64,000 nt of DNA. Origin: Sanderia malayensis (Eukaryota; Cnidaria; Scyphozoa; Semaeostomeae; Pelagiidae). Below, in pieces: positions 35,666-53,233 of this stretch; position 1 is the stretch's first letter; the number at the start of each line of letters is the position of its first letter. A model generated the notes under the pieces. The model ran no database searches, had not been told where the DNA came from, and saw only the letters and a program-made list of their open reading frames with translations. The DNA lies in contig RQOL01000861.1 in NCBI GenBank assembly GCA_013076295.1, positions 2,356,001-2,420,000 on the forward strand. Reading direction: 5' to 3'. The position numbers were made by a program, and so were the translations under genes.

Positions 35666-36832
35666 TTACTTCCAAATGCAGATTAAAGATGGATCTGTTT
35701 CCGTAAGCAGGTCCAGTTCTTGATACGAAATTGATTCACCAATGGCATAATTTCTGCAAATTATTTCATCACAACTGTAGCTTCCATTCAACCATTTAGC
35801 AAGATTTCTCAACTTTTGAGAAGAAGGATCTGATATTAATATAGGATATTTGTCAAGTCTGTGAATGAATCCTTTAATCAGACCATATTGAACCAACAAC
35901 CTTGGATCTATTTTGAGTATTGCCATGTCATGTCTTATACACAAATCTTTCACTGTTATTCCAGGACCCATTGCACAGTATAGCATGAACACATCTTTAA
36001 AATTGGGTAAATGTGAAATGTCAGCAGCAACCCATTTGATGCATTCCTTTTGCATTTCATTGTCCTTTGACAATTTGTTGATTTCTGGTGTCAGTGCATA
36101 CTTGTTTGAATGCAAAAATACTGGGATTAGGGTGATAACACCATAATATAATAATGTTTGGATTGCAGATCTGACTAAATTCAGATCCATATCTGCTACT
36201 GCTGCTATTTTTTGGACATGATTACAACCATTAATGTGCTGCAGTATTTGCTGAGCTGTTAAGTCCCAATGTGATGCAAAAATCTCCTTCTTATCCCATA
36301 GGAAAACAGGCACATGATAATCTAATACAACAGGTGGATGAACAAGACCTTGAACTATCTTCAAAAATATTGTATTTGATCCATTTATCTTGATATTACA
36401 TTCACCTTTTCTATTTAATCCATGCAATATATCATTTAATATGTTTGGGATATTTTGTTTCGTTTCCTCTTGGGATATATACCCAGTTTCTTGCTCAAGT
36501 GTTATCAAGTAAGCTGAAAGCTTTTTAACAACTGCTTCATACTTATTTGTAAAACTATCTTCATCAAGTATAAAGCAAACATTGAATAGCAATGCATTTC
36601 TTGAGTATTTTGCATTCTCGATTCCAACTGAGCAACCAATGAATTTGTAATCAAAGGCTCTTAAAGTTAAAAGTCTCTGTTGGAGTTGAGGTTTTGTAAT
36701 AACATACGGTGCAATGCTATCAAATTGTCCTTTACTTATAAATTCTTCTGGCGATTGATAAGCTATTTTAGGACCAGCAATTGGATCGAATTCACAAAAC
36801 AAAATACAACGAATCTCATACCTTTCCTCCAT
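35666..36832 (-). CDS. NPRL2: GATOR1 subunit NPRL2
   Basis: Subunit of GATOR1, the GTPase-activating complex that inhibits mTORC1 when amino acids are scarce. Single exon, 388 aa (about 380 in vertebrates). It shows the longin-type start CILFCEFDPIAGPKIAYQ and the conserved ITKPQLQQRLLTL, FIGCSVGIEN, YSRNALLFNVCF, VPVFLWDKKE, WDLTAQQILQHI, LNLVRSAIQTLLYYGVITL, and the C-terminus SYQELDLLTETDPSLICIWK. Being intronless among multi-exon neighbours hints at retroposition or intron loss. It shares a 110-bp head-to-head promoter with POP4. Confidence 0.96.
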   Translation of the reverse strand: MEERYEIRCILFCEFDPIAGPKIAYQSPEEFISKGQFDSIAPYVITKPQLQQRLLTLRAFDYKFIGCSVGIENAKYSRNALLFNVCFILDEDSFTNKYEAVVKKLSAYLITLEQETGYISQEETKQNIPNILNDILHGLNRKGECNIKINGSNTIFLKIVQGLVHPPVVLDYHVPVFLWDKKEIFASHWDLTAQQILQHINGCNHVQKIAAVADMDLNLVRSAIQTLLYYGVITLIPVFLHSNKYALTPEINKLSKDNEMQKECIKWVAADISHLPNFKDVFMLYCAMGPGITVKDLCIRHDMAILKIDPRLLVQYGLIKGFIHRLDKYPILISDPSSQKLRNLAKWLNGSYSCDEIICRNYAIGESISYQELDLLTETDPSLICIWK

Positions 36833-36942
36833 TTTGCATGTCGTTAACTAACGTATTTGAGATTTGAGGTTCACGCCCATTTAAGACATCCATCAAAAAC
36901 ATACAAAATCGATATTAAAAGGTGGGCGGCACAAGCACAACA
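36833..36942. promoter_or_regulatory. 110-bp bidirectional NPRL2/POP4 promoter
   Basis: The divergent start codons of two housekeeping genes are only 110 bp apart, so both 5' UTRs and the core promoter must fit here. No TATA box is clear. Confidence 0.75.
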
Positions 36943-38343
36943 ATGGCACGTGTTTACTCTCAGGAGAAGCAATGTTTCATCAATGACAAGGACATGCAGG
37001 AGCAAGGTAATATTGCTTGAAAGTCCAAACTTTGAAATAGATCAAAATACAACTCCCAGTAAACATATTTATGAAATGTCTGTGAAAATAAATTCAGGTA
37101 CATTTATGTATTTGCAAATTTTTAAATATTCGATTTACGTGTTTATAACAACTATGTAATAGGCATTATTTTGCTTGCTATATATTTGATAGAGAGTTTA
37201 TATGATGGCCTTCCCGAGAAGACAAAAGAGGAACTTCATTTGATGGTATTTTATACAATTTATTATTTATATCTTTATTGTTTGCTACTATGATTGATTT
37301 ATATGTTTTTGGATTGTTATCTTAAATGGCAAAATGTTCTTTTAGCCTTTGGGTATGCCTGCTTCATTATCTATCGAAAGTTTTATAAATGAAGCAACAC
37401 CAGATGATATCGAAAAGCATTTAGAAAGTTTGAGAAATAAACCATTAATGCTGGATAAATATAGAAAACAAAACATTAAAAGAAGAAGTAGAGCTATTGG
37501 ATTATCAGCTAAGGAGAAAAGAGAACTTGGTTTATACAAAATACCCAAAGAAAAACAAAGGTTTTTTTTATTAGGTTTCATAAATTAAGAATTATTACTC
37601 ACATAACTATATGTTTCTTGATTTATGATAAAATATCATAGTCTTATGATTGTTGTTTTCATTGCAGATATGAAAGTTTTGTTCCATTGCATAAATTATG
37701 GACTGATTATATGAAAACATTGATTGGAATTTATGCTGCTCGCTCCAACATGTATAAAACAGTTATATTCATTAAAACATTTCACAAATACTTTTGACTA
37801 TAAGTTCTTGAATGTATTAACTATTTGTTATTTACAGAACTTTGAAAACAGTTGAGAACAAGTTATTAAAAGCAGATTATCATGGAGCTTTTCTAGAAGG
37901 TTTTTATTCTATTTTTTATTTAGTACTATATGACACCTTACCATAACCCATGCATTGTATTTTGAAGCATCTATAATTTTATTTTTTATTATAGTTGCAA
38001 GTTCAAAATGCAGAACATATCTAAATACTATGGGCATCGTTATAAAAGAAACAAAGAATATGTTTTATATAATTACTGAAGAAGATAAAGTTAAAGGTAA
38101 AAATTATATTTAATTACATAACGTCCCTTGAATAAATATAAATTTAGGAATTACCATTATTATTTATGAATTAACTGATTTAGTTTTTGTTCTTTCTTGA
38201 TTCTAGGTATACCAAAATTGAACAGTGTATTTCAATTTTCATTGGATGATTATATATTTGAAATATTTGGAAATAATTTTAGATTTAGAGCTGGAGAAAG
38301 ATGTGCAAGAAAATTTAAGACAAAGCCCTTTCTTTCTTTTTGA
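36943..38343 (+). CDS. POP4: Ribonuclease P/MRP subunit p29 (POP4)
   Basis: Protein subunit of RNase P and RNase MRP, needed for tRNA 5' processing and rRNA maturation. Seven exons (36943-37006, 37193-37245, 37346-37560, 37668-37751, 37838-37899, 37995-38096, 38207-38343) give 238 aa in frame. Family landmarks are LSAKEKRELGLYKI, the Sm-like fold LLKADYHGAFLEV, the segment MGIVIKETKNMFYIITEEDKV and IPKLNSVF, and the basic C-terminus GERCARKFKTK. The exon 3 donor (GTTTTTT) is weak, but phase and protein continuity support it. It converges on the next gene with stop codons 39 bp apart. Confidence 0.92.
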
Positions 38344-38349
38344 TTATAT

Positions 38350-38355
38350 TTTATT
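38350..38355 (-). terminator. Poly(A) signal of the prostanoid-receptor-like gene
   Basis: AATAAA on the minus strand, 28 nt after that gene's stop and only 7 bp beyond the POP4 stop. The two convergent transcripts therefore must overlap. Confidence 0.6.
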
Positions 38356-38382
38356 TTATATAAGCAATAAGCTTAACTTGCT

Positions 38383-39959
38383 TTAACCACTATTATTTGT
38401 ACATCCTCCTTCAATGTTTTCATTTTCTTCATCAATAAATGTCAATGTTTTATCTTTTTTCGTTTCTTTTGCATCCTCATTAGTATGATCATCACTTTTT
38501 ATATTATTTAATTGCATTTCATCATTTGTTGTTATGTCGTCATTTCTTATTATTTCTGTTCTCGTTCTTTGAGAATATAGTTGCAATGTTTCCCTTCTTG
38601 TTGACCTGGCTTCTATGATATCATCTATTCATTGAGTAATGGGTAACATTAGATGTCATGACGTTCATGATTTACATTCTAAAGCTATTTGTTAAGCGAT
38701 TTCCTGCCGCGTCATCATTTAACTCAAACTTTGAGCAATTTGGTCGATCTCTGCACACAGCCTTGATAAAACATCAAAAAGAGTAGAGAAAAACAGGTAA
38801 ACACACTCACCGAGATTTGTGTGTGGCTTTTTGATTAAGTTGAATGATATCTTGTTAATAAGAAGTCGTAGCAAATGCCAAAATCCATCACTGTATTGCT
38901 TGCGTAGCAGTGGGTATAACCATGGTGTAATAACACTTTGAAAAGATGCAAGGCGAGCTGATATGAAATCCAGATGTTGTGAAAAACTCATTCCATTTGC
39001 TGCTAAGCACATGCGGATCTAGAAACAAATGATATCTCTATAAACAGTAATGTCAAGATAACACAAGAGTTAGCACCTTTATCCATCTGACAATAGAGTG
39101 AACATGACCTGACACGCACCAAGAAAGGTAGCCAACATATTGCGAACACTGCACTTGTAAATATGCTAATCTTGAGAAGCTTCTTTTCTTGTTTTGGAGT
39201 GAGTTTCTTTTGTAAATAATAACTGCTATTATTTGGTTGTTGAACAGTTGCTTGTCTCTTTACCTCTCTTTTAGACATCTGCAAGGATGGTCTGATTGCT
39301 TTGATTAATAGCTGCACTTGTATACACACCCCTATATTTAATAGCATTATCAACACAGTCAATGCACTTATTAATGCAACATGAATGCTTAGCAGTACCA
39401 TACTTCTCGTCTCGTTATAATCCATATTAAATAAGCAATAACTATTTGGAAACTGAAGTACATTTTCTCCAACTCCAATCAATGGTAAGATACTTAAAAT
39501 AGCTATGAATATAGCAATAAGAGAAAACGTAGTTGCAATTTTATGCTTACGGCTTATTTCATAAGCAATGTGTTCTTTGTAGCAGAATGGATATGTCATT
39601 GCAAGAAAGCGGTCCAAACTTATCATACAGATTAGTATTATTGACATGTACTTGAAAAATACGATAGCTGTTGCATGGTAATTGCATGCAATTGCACCAC
39701 CAATATATCTTCCAGCAAGATGGCTCAATACAGCTTGACTATACGTCAGAGGTAAACTAAGAAGGTCAACGATGCACAGAAAAAGTATGAGAATATTTGG
39801 CATGCTTTTACGACGTTTTAGAATTTTCGTTATCAGAATCAGGACAAGCAAATTTCCAATTATTCCAATTAGTTGTGCAATTAACAAAGTTATTCCAGAA
39901 ACAAATCTCAATGAGAATGATAATTGTTCATAGCTCCATTGTCTTTTCAAATATTCCAT
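38383..39959 (-). CDS. Prostanoid-receptor-like class A GPCR
   Basis: Three exons (39959-39120, 39018-38811, 38624-38383) join in frame to 429 aa. Seven membrane helices are evident: TM1 LIGIIGNLLVLILI, TM2 ILFLCIVDLLSLP, TM3 ending CMISLDRFLAMTYPF (DRF for DRY), TM6 CWLPFL. Similarity to prostaglandin E receptors is seen in the TM4/ECL2 region (ILPLIGVGENVLQFPNSYCLF) and TM7 (SARLASFQSVITPWLYPLLRK). There the Arg equivalent to the prostanoid carboxylate-binding residue is kept and PWLYPLLRK replaces the usual NPxxY. The long Asp/Asn/Thr-rich C-terminus is encoded by exon 3. It is divergent from SNAP-25, with starts ~1.4 kb apart. Membership of the prostanoid branch is inference. Confidence 0.75.
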
Positions 39960-41370
39960 GTCAATCAACTGCTACTCCAGCTCAATAAAATAAGTGTTTA
40001 AACAACGTTTTTTTGTAAAATTACCAGTTTGATTCCAAGTAGCTAATGCACAATATATGCCAATACATCTTGAGCAAACATTCAATAGATATGCAGGCAA
40101 AAGTAAGAAAGAAAATAAGACTTTCTTATTTCATAGTGACTCCGTGCATCGAGTTTTATTGTTTTAGAAATTTCGTGTATTCTCCATGAAATAGCCAAGA
40201 TAGGGAAGAGAGAAGAAAATCTGGCATTGACAATGACTTGCAACAGCGAAACAGCGTCAGATCGAAAGGTGAACAGGTGGCATTATCTTCCGCGCATTTT
40301 CTAACTATTTACTTCCAAACAAACGTATGCAGCAAAACCATTGAGGAGGTGCCTTAGAGCTCTTAGGTGAATCAAAGGAATACGCAAACAAATAAAGACT
40401 CTGGCGTGGAGAAAGATAATCACCAACTCTTTTGGAACATTTCTTGTAACAATTCAGTTGGATCAATATATTTACAACAATAAGTTCAGTGCTTCAACTT
40501 GTGATTCTTAAATGAAAATTTAAACTTTATTGTTAAAAACGTTTTGCCATAAATATTGAAGCACTTTTGTCTTTGATGTTTTAAAACTTGTAAACATTTG
40601 TATATACGAAATATTTATTTATTTCAACCTTATATCTTATATTTTATATATTTATAACTTTATATTTTGGCGATATTTGTCACATCAATTATTATGCCTC
40701 AATTCACTTTTACTCTCTCAGGTTACGAAATATTTCAAGCAACACTGTGAAATACTTCACTACACGGAAGATGAAAACTTTTCATGATCAAATTTCTCAA
40801 CTTCATGTGACGTCATAAGATTAGGAATGTTTATGTCATGGCGTTTTAGCGGCGGGGCGGCGACGGTGAAGCGATTTTAAATTTCATTGTGGTGTGAAGG
40901 GTGAAACTGTCGGTTCTAATTTCGCATCGGTAGTCATAAATATTTTGGCTTCAACAGCTTCTGACACAATAAATTTTTTTATCGATATCTTCGGAGAGGC
41001 TTGCAAAAAGAGTAAATAAGGTGAAATATGTATAATAATGCGAATTAGTTACCTGAATTTTTATTCATTAATGTGATCTTCATCTTGTCTGACCAATTCA
41101 TCTTGTCGTATATGTAGGCCCAGTTCTTGAAGCTGCAAAAGAAATTAACCAATTAAACCAGAATTATTTTGTGATCAATGTTTTTTAATATTCTTAAATA
41201 TATAACTTAGCTTTAGTTATTTATATGATTAGTGCGTGCATGAAAGTTTAAATGTGGAAATTGATGGGTTTAGCAAATTCATCTTGGGTTTAGAATGGGA
41301 AGCAACCAGGAACAAACTAAGAACGTCAAAATATTTCTTCTCAGTTGAACAGTATTTGAATAGATGCAAA
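39960..41370. promoter_or_regulatory. Divergent upstream region between GPCR and SNAP-25 genes
   Basis: It contains a perfect CRE, TGACGTCA, at 40808-40815, 556 bp upstream of the SNAP-25 ATG, then a GC-rich patch at ~40845-40870. On the minus strand 41140-41065 there is an exon-like stretch after a TTTTGCAG acceptor, reading LQELGLHIRQDELVRQDED and stopping soon after. No partner exon was found. Confidence 0.5.
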
Positions 41371-42606
41371 ATGATGTCCGAAGAAGATAGAATGCGAATG
41401 GAGCTGCAAAGAATGCAGCGAAAGGCAGATGAAACCACAGATGAGGTAAATTAATATGTATATGCAATAATTTGCTTATTATATATTTTTTGAAATGCTG
41501 CAATCAATATTCCACTTAACCAACTCTGTATGTAATGTCAATAAGTTGGCTCTGTAAAATATGAGATGAAATAATAATAATTTTTCAATAATTCTATTTT
41601 ATGTTATTATTTTATTTAAGTCACTAGAAGCTACGAAAAGGATTCTTAGAACAGCAGAAGAGGTTAGTAGTTTGTTTGTTTACTTGAGTGAATTTATTTG
41701 TTTCTTTGGACTTATTTCAATTGCTTAAACTTGGTTGTATTTTGAAAATATATGATGATAGACTCAAGATGTCGGAATAAAAACCTTGGTGATGCTGGAC
41801 GAGCAAGGTGAAAAATTGGATCGAATTGATGATACGTTGAATGACATCAATGAAGATATGAGGGAAGCAGAGAAAAATTTGACTGGTTTGGAAAAGTTTT
41901 GTGGTCTTTGTATCTGCAGCTGCAAGAGGTTTGCTCTAAAGTTGCTTCATCTATCTGACAATAAAAGAATTTTTCAGTAACATCTACATGCGTATATAAT
42001 TTGCAAAATATTTCATAGGCGCAAGAACTTTGAGAAAAGCGAAGAATATAAGAAAGGTTTTGGACCAAGGGAAGGTGGTGGTTCAAGTTCAAAAGCTGGT
42101 TCAAATACAGCAACAAATGGAAGAGGAGAAGTACCAACAGGAGGATATATTCAGAAGTATTCACAGTTTTATTGCTTCTGATTTTATCAGTATTATTGAT
42201 AATTAATGAGATCTTGTTATTATCGTGCTCTGTTTCAGAATAACAAATGACGCACGTGAAGATGAAATGGATGAAAATTTGGGGTAAATTTTTCCTTTCT
42301 TTTTTTAATTCAATTAAATGGATTGTATGAAAGTTGTTTAATGAAAAAAAATTTAATTCAGACAAGTTGCCGGAATCGTGGGCAATCTGAAGTTAATGGC
42401 TGTTGACATGGGAACAGAGCTGGATACTCAGAATGTACAAATTGACAAAATTATTGACAAGGTAGACAATATTTTTTCTTGGCTTTGTTTTGAAGATCTT
42501 TTTATGATAAAACATTCTGATTGTTTTTTCTTCTTCTTAGACAACTGCAAATGAATCCAGGGTTGAAAGTGCAAATGTTAGAGCAAGAGATATCCTAAGA
42601 AAATAA
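41371..42606 (+). CDS. SNAP25: SNAP-25 (Qbc-SNARE)
   Basis: Target-membrane SNARE for regulated exocytosis, supplying the Qb and Qc helices to the complex with syntaxin and synaptobrevin. Seven exons give 210 aa in frame (vertebrate SNAP-25 is 206). The first SNARE helix contains [14 protein letters not shown], with the zero-layer Gln. It is followed by the palmitoylated linker CGLCICSC (four Cys) and, after a Gly/Ser-rich linker, the second helix: [36 protein letters not shown] with its Gln. The C-terminus is ARDILRK. The CGLCxCxC cluster separates it from SNAP-29. Start MM or M at 41371/41374 is equivalent. Confidence 0.96.
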
Positions 42607-42981
42607 CTTTTATTAACAGTAAATCCAAACAACCTTATTACCCCAATCAATTTTTCTAACTGTGTTTCATGTATTAATTCTGGCACTTTTTGTATCAAAG
42701 ACTCATCTTATAAAGCTTGTGCAATTAATCTGATATTTTTTCACTTTTGCACTTTCATCTATAAAGTAGAATCCATTAACAAGTAAAGATATTACCGAAG
42801 GAGACTGCTTTGCTATTATATCTTTTATGTTTATCATATGTTGTATTAGGAAGTATAACACTGATGAAAAATCACACAATATAACAGATATATGCTTTAA
42901 AATCCACAGCAAGCATACTTGAAAGTCAAACTAGAGTTGAAATTAAAAGTTTTTATTCTTCTGATGCGACTTTAGTTTCAG

Positions 42982-43405
42982 TTAATTTGCGTCTTTGGGT
43001 TTTTCCCTTGTTACCATTAACAGGACAGGCAATCCCAAAACAGCTATGCCAAGAAATCCCACAATACCAACCATTGCGGGGACACTCTGCAAAAAAATAA
43101 TAATAATAGACTTTACAAAATGCATAATAAGAATTAGATTATATTTGCAAATAAAGTTTGGTGCTACGTTAGCATGATGCTGGATAAATAACTTGACTGC
43201 ATTGCAGTAATTGCGAACGACGATTATGGGACACTTGTTGAGTTAGGCCAACAACGGGGCGAATGTGAACAAAACTAAAGTAACAACTTACGTCTCCTTT
43301 TCTTGCTCCTTCGAGCTGCTGTGTTTCTGCAGACATGTTCCTAACTGTCATTCTTTGTCCAAAAAGACCAGCTCTGCGAGCAGCTAAACTTAGAGCGCCA
43401 GACAT
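42982..43405 (-). CDS. Small mitochondrial-type membrane protein, unidentified
   Basis: Two exons (43405-43292 and 43086-42982) give an in-frame 72-aa protein. The N-terminus, MSGALSLAARRAGLFGQRM, looks like a mitochondrial presequence (Arg-rich, no acids). One membrane helix follows (AMVGIVGFLGIAVLGLPVLLM) and the protein ends TREKPKDAN. Length and layout fit a small cytochrome-oxidase or other respiratory-complex subunit, but I cannot assign which. Confidence 0.72.
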
Positions 43406-45100
43406 TTTCTTAAAAACTTTGCAATTTCACTTTTAGCAAACACAAAATAGAAAGCAAAGCAGAAAAGAAAGGTCCATGCTCCAAAGCGCACGCGCTATGA
43501 AATTTACCAACCCCGGCCTCGTTCAGAGACATTATATCACATTGGCCATAAAAAAATTTTTTGGATTTTCTTTTCCAATTTTGCTTTTTTGTTTCCATTT
43601 TCCTTTTGTACTTTGCAATTTTTTATTTCCGCTTTTTTTATTTTGTAAAATTTCGAAATAAAAGAAGGCTAAGAAAATAATTAACGCCACAAGCCGAGCT
43701 CTGCTTTGCTACAGTATGCAGCGAAGTGCTGTCCCTAGAGTGAAAATGGCTGACGATGACACCAACAAGTGGAAGAGGGGGCTTTGCCAAAGTAGCTGCT
43801 AAAAGGGACATTAATAGGAAAGTGCCGGGCAAAAAAGTACATGTAATAAGTAACGACGCCATTGTGGTTTAGCGACTGACTTCTCCAGTCTGGGCAAAGG
43901 CCACGAGAGAAGACTGTTTGCATTTCACCGAACTATCACGAGCAAAAACCATTTTCCGTTGAAAATGTTCCTCCTTCGTTGGGTGTTTGGCTTTGCTTAA
44001 AGTTGGGTGCATTTCTTGACATTCAGTTCTCTGCTAACAACGCATGCTACAATACCTTAAAAAATAGCTTACATGATGACAAATTCTTGAAAGCGGTTTC
44101 CTTTCAGAAAGAACTTCGAGATGGAAGGAAGCAGAAGAGCACAGCATGACAAATTACAACATCAAAATTATAAGTTTACTTACATGGCTGCATTATTTTC
44201 TGAAATGGCTTGCTCATGCCTACCAAAACAACACCAAATCTGAAAATCTTTGCGCACAATTAAAACGTCCTTCACAGCAAATACGAATCTGAAAAGATTT
44301 CCGGAGATACAGCTTTACTGTGGCCCAAATAAAATTTGTTTTGAGACTTGTCACGGCGTGCGATTCAGATAAACGAGCATGAAAGAAATTCATCGTCCAG
44401 TTACGAATGAAATTTTTCGCTCGTGCAGCGAATGCTCTCGGGGAAAGGTAAAATAAAATAAAACAATAAAAAGTTGATTTTCAAAGTTTTATTTTGACAC
44501 ATCCGTTAAATTTTACCATAATAAAACAACAGCTTTAATTGATGAAATAATAAAGCGAAATTGATAACAGTGAAACTAATTTTACTTTATCTTCTCGACA
44601 ATGTCCCAGCATAAACTCATTGATATAAACTGATGTTCTTCATAATAGAATTAGATAAACATGAACCTCTTCGAGAGGTATACGAAAATAATATAAAGAA
44701 TAAAGCTTTTAATGAATACAAGCAACTTAAAAGAAGAAAAATAAACATAATAGCAAATTAGTAACATAATAGGTGAACATAAAAATAAATCATAAATGGT
44801 TTTAAAACTTCAATTTAGTAGGCTCCTCCTCCTTATTAACTCATTTTAAATGCAAAGCATTTCTTTAAATAATGTCTACAGTTATAAATGTTTATAACTA
44901 ATACAACCCACTTTCTTACAAACTATTTTTCCCAAAAATAGAAAAGCAGAAAATCAAAATAGATTCTCGCTTCAAAAACAAAACAAAACAAAACAAAACA
45001 AAACAAACCTCGTTGAGCATCTTCTCCAAAACAATTAACGCGAAAAAGCAGATTAATTGTTTTCTTTCTTTCGTAACAATAATTTTACTGCAAACCAACT
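43406..45100. other. Intergenic, 1.7 kb
   Basis: AT-rich with no supported gene. It includes an AAAAC pentamer array at ~44976-45007, which abuts the 3' side of the kinase gene. Confidence 0.55.
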
Positions 45101-51209
<6,109 letters not shown>

Positions 51210-52155
51210 TTTGATCCATAATTTTAGGCAACAGCCTTAACTTTCGACTCGAATCATGAAAAGAACTGAAATTCTCAAATGGCAAACTTTTTGCAACCGG
51301 TTTTGAAGAGGAGTATATTTTTGACAGGTGACACATTCACAGCATGAAACTTCTCATCTGGGGGGAGGCGTGTGTGTACACATACGTCCCGCATTTGCCT
51401 TCAATTACTTCCGCTGCTCTATTGCGCGCTGTAACATAATCTGCATTTCCGTCCGGTTTAATCATGTCACAATTATTCTCCATGTGGAAAGCAATGTTTC
51501 AAGCATACAATTAATGCCACAAACCCTGTAAGTTTCTCGGTCCAAAGGATTGATTTCCATTGACTTGCTTCAGAAATATATTTTACATATTTGCATTGCA
51601 ATTTGCTGTAAAAATCATGAAACACGAAAGGTTTGTTGGCGTGCCTAACCCCCGTGGCGTTCGCATATAGACCAGATCATCTTATGTTACCCAGATGATT
51701 ATATTTCTAAACCTTTGCTAATGAAATTATGGCCTTTTTCATGTTTCCTAATCCAACAGCAAACGTCATGAATTGTTAACACAGTTGAAAAAAACTGATT
51801 TGCGTGACAGTCCAAAAAGTCATAAATCGATAAATTTTTTAGCAGGAAATTCTTTCCAGTTGTAATTTGGTTGGTCTATCTTCACCCCCGGATCTGTTAA
51901 AGCTGCGTTCAAGGGACCTCTCATCGCAAATGGCATTTATTATCAGCAAACTTGCATCTCTCCTTGTGGTCTTGTCATCGACTAGATACTGCTGCATGCA
52001 TTGCACCTTTGATGATACTGACTATGAATCAACACTCAAACATACTACAACGAATTGGCGTCAAAGTTTGCCTTTTAAAAATCGTACACCAGAGAAGAAA
52101 TAAAAATGCAATATTTATTTAGGATTTCAAAATTCAAACCTCCACTGAATCTTAC

Positions 52156-52186
52156 CTATAGTAAATATGAAAAAATTCATCTTCAT
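52156..52186 (-). CDS. Possible alternative first exon of the receptor tyrosine kinase
   Basis: Reads MKMNFFIFTI then a G before a GTAAG donor (phase 1). It can splice in frame to the exon at 50102, exactly as the 51209 exon does, and gives a hydrophobic signal start. It could be an alternative promoter product or chance. Confidence 0.35.
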
Positions 52187-52580
52187 TTCGCATTCATAAC
52201 TGATGATGAAAATATGATCATTTGAGAATTTCTTGTGGTCATCAAGACCAACTTTTCAAGCTCCAACCTTCCTCCTCCCTGAAATTTTCAAAATGGAATT
52301 GAAATGATACGACTGTCTCATTTTACACAAGGCTATCAAATTTTACCCCATGAGAGCTACTGTCCTCGTCTTACATTACAGAGAAAACGATGAACACTCA
52401 AAAGGGATTCTGATTGAACAAGAGAATAAAACTGAGGAATCGGGGACAATAAAATGTAGTACCGTTACTGTACTGCCCCCACCCCGCCAATCGCCCCAAT
52501 CAACCAAGATGTACTTCGCTCTTGTAGTAGGTGTTGCATAATTTATGCAGCGACTGGAGTCCCATGTTGATGTCGTCTTC

Positions 52581-52796
52581 CAGGGCTGTCATGTTGCCAT
52601 TGATTTTTTTTCTGGAAAGTTGGCTTACTTAAGCTAACTTAACTTTTCAAGACCGTTGTTGTATGGATTTTACACTAAGGGGATGATCGATTTTTTCAAC
52701 GCAGAGAAATCTACAAAGAGGGCCAAAATATGGAATTTGGATGGAATTTGGTGGCCCATTGGCTTGGCGGCTAACTACTAACATCTGGCAGCCCTG
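52581..52796. mobile_element. Degenerate hAT-like MITE
   Basis: Ends CAGGGCTGTCATGTT and, inverted, CAGGGCTGCCAGATGTT, resembling the TIR of the 21772 element. The putative 8-bp duplications (TCGTCTTC and TCCTCTGT) agree at only 5 of 8 positions, so this is an old or doubtful copy. Confidence 0.4.
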
Positions 52797-53233
52797 TCCT
52801 CTGTTTTCTTCATTCAAGAGTTGAACTGTTTAGGGCTTTTTAAAATGGGCAGAAAAGGCTAAACAAAATCAGCGGTGCATAAACAAAATCAAATCAATTC
52901 GCAAAACAATACTTGATAAATGATCGAAAGGCGAGCAAACTCAAGAGGATAACAATCTTGGAAAGAAGTGAGCCTAAAATATAATATTTTGAGATATTTC
53001 TTTGGGTGACGATTTCATATTTTCTCTTTTCGGGTTTTATTTCAAGTTTTACAATATGCAATATATTGCAGAGGATATTATCCACAGATCAAATGATATA
53101 TTTCTAATCTTAACTTATTTACAACGACTTGAACACAATTTTAATTGGTTGTATTTGTTCTTGTTTTTCTTCAGTTGGTATACAGTGTTATCTTTAAAAC
53201 ATTACAGGTGTTCTCGATGGTTCAGTCTTCAAA

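Larger units (their letters stand above)
51210..53233. promoter_or_regulatory. Divergent upstream region between the kinase and acyl-CoA ligase genes
   Basis: It holds the alternative first exon of the kinase (52186-52156) and a degenerate hAT-like element (52581-52796). Nothing else in this ~2 kb is supported as coding. Confidence 0.5.

Noticed and set aside
43410..43923. Several overlapping minus-strand frames
   Set aside because: No splice logic, no domain, and low-complexity Phe/Leu/Ser content typical of AT-rich noncoding DNA.
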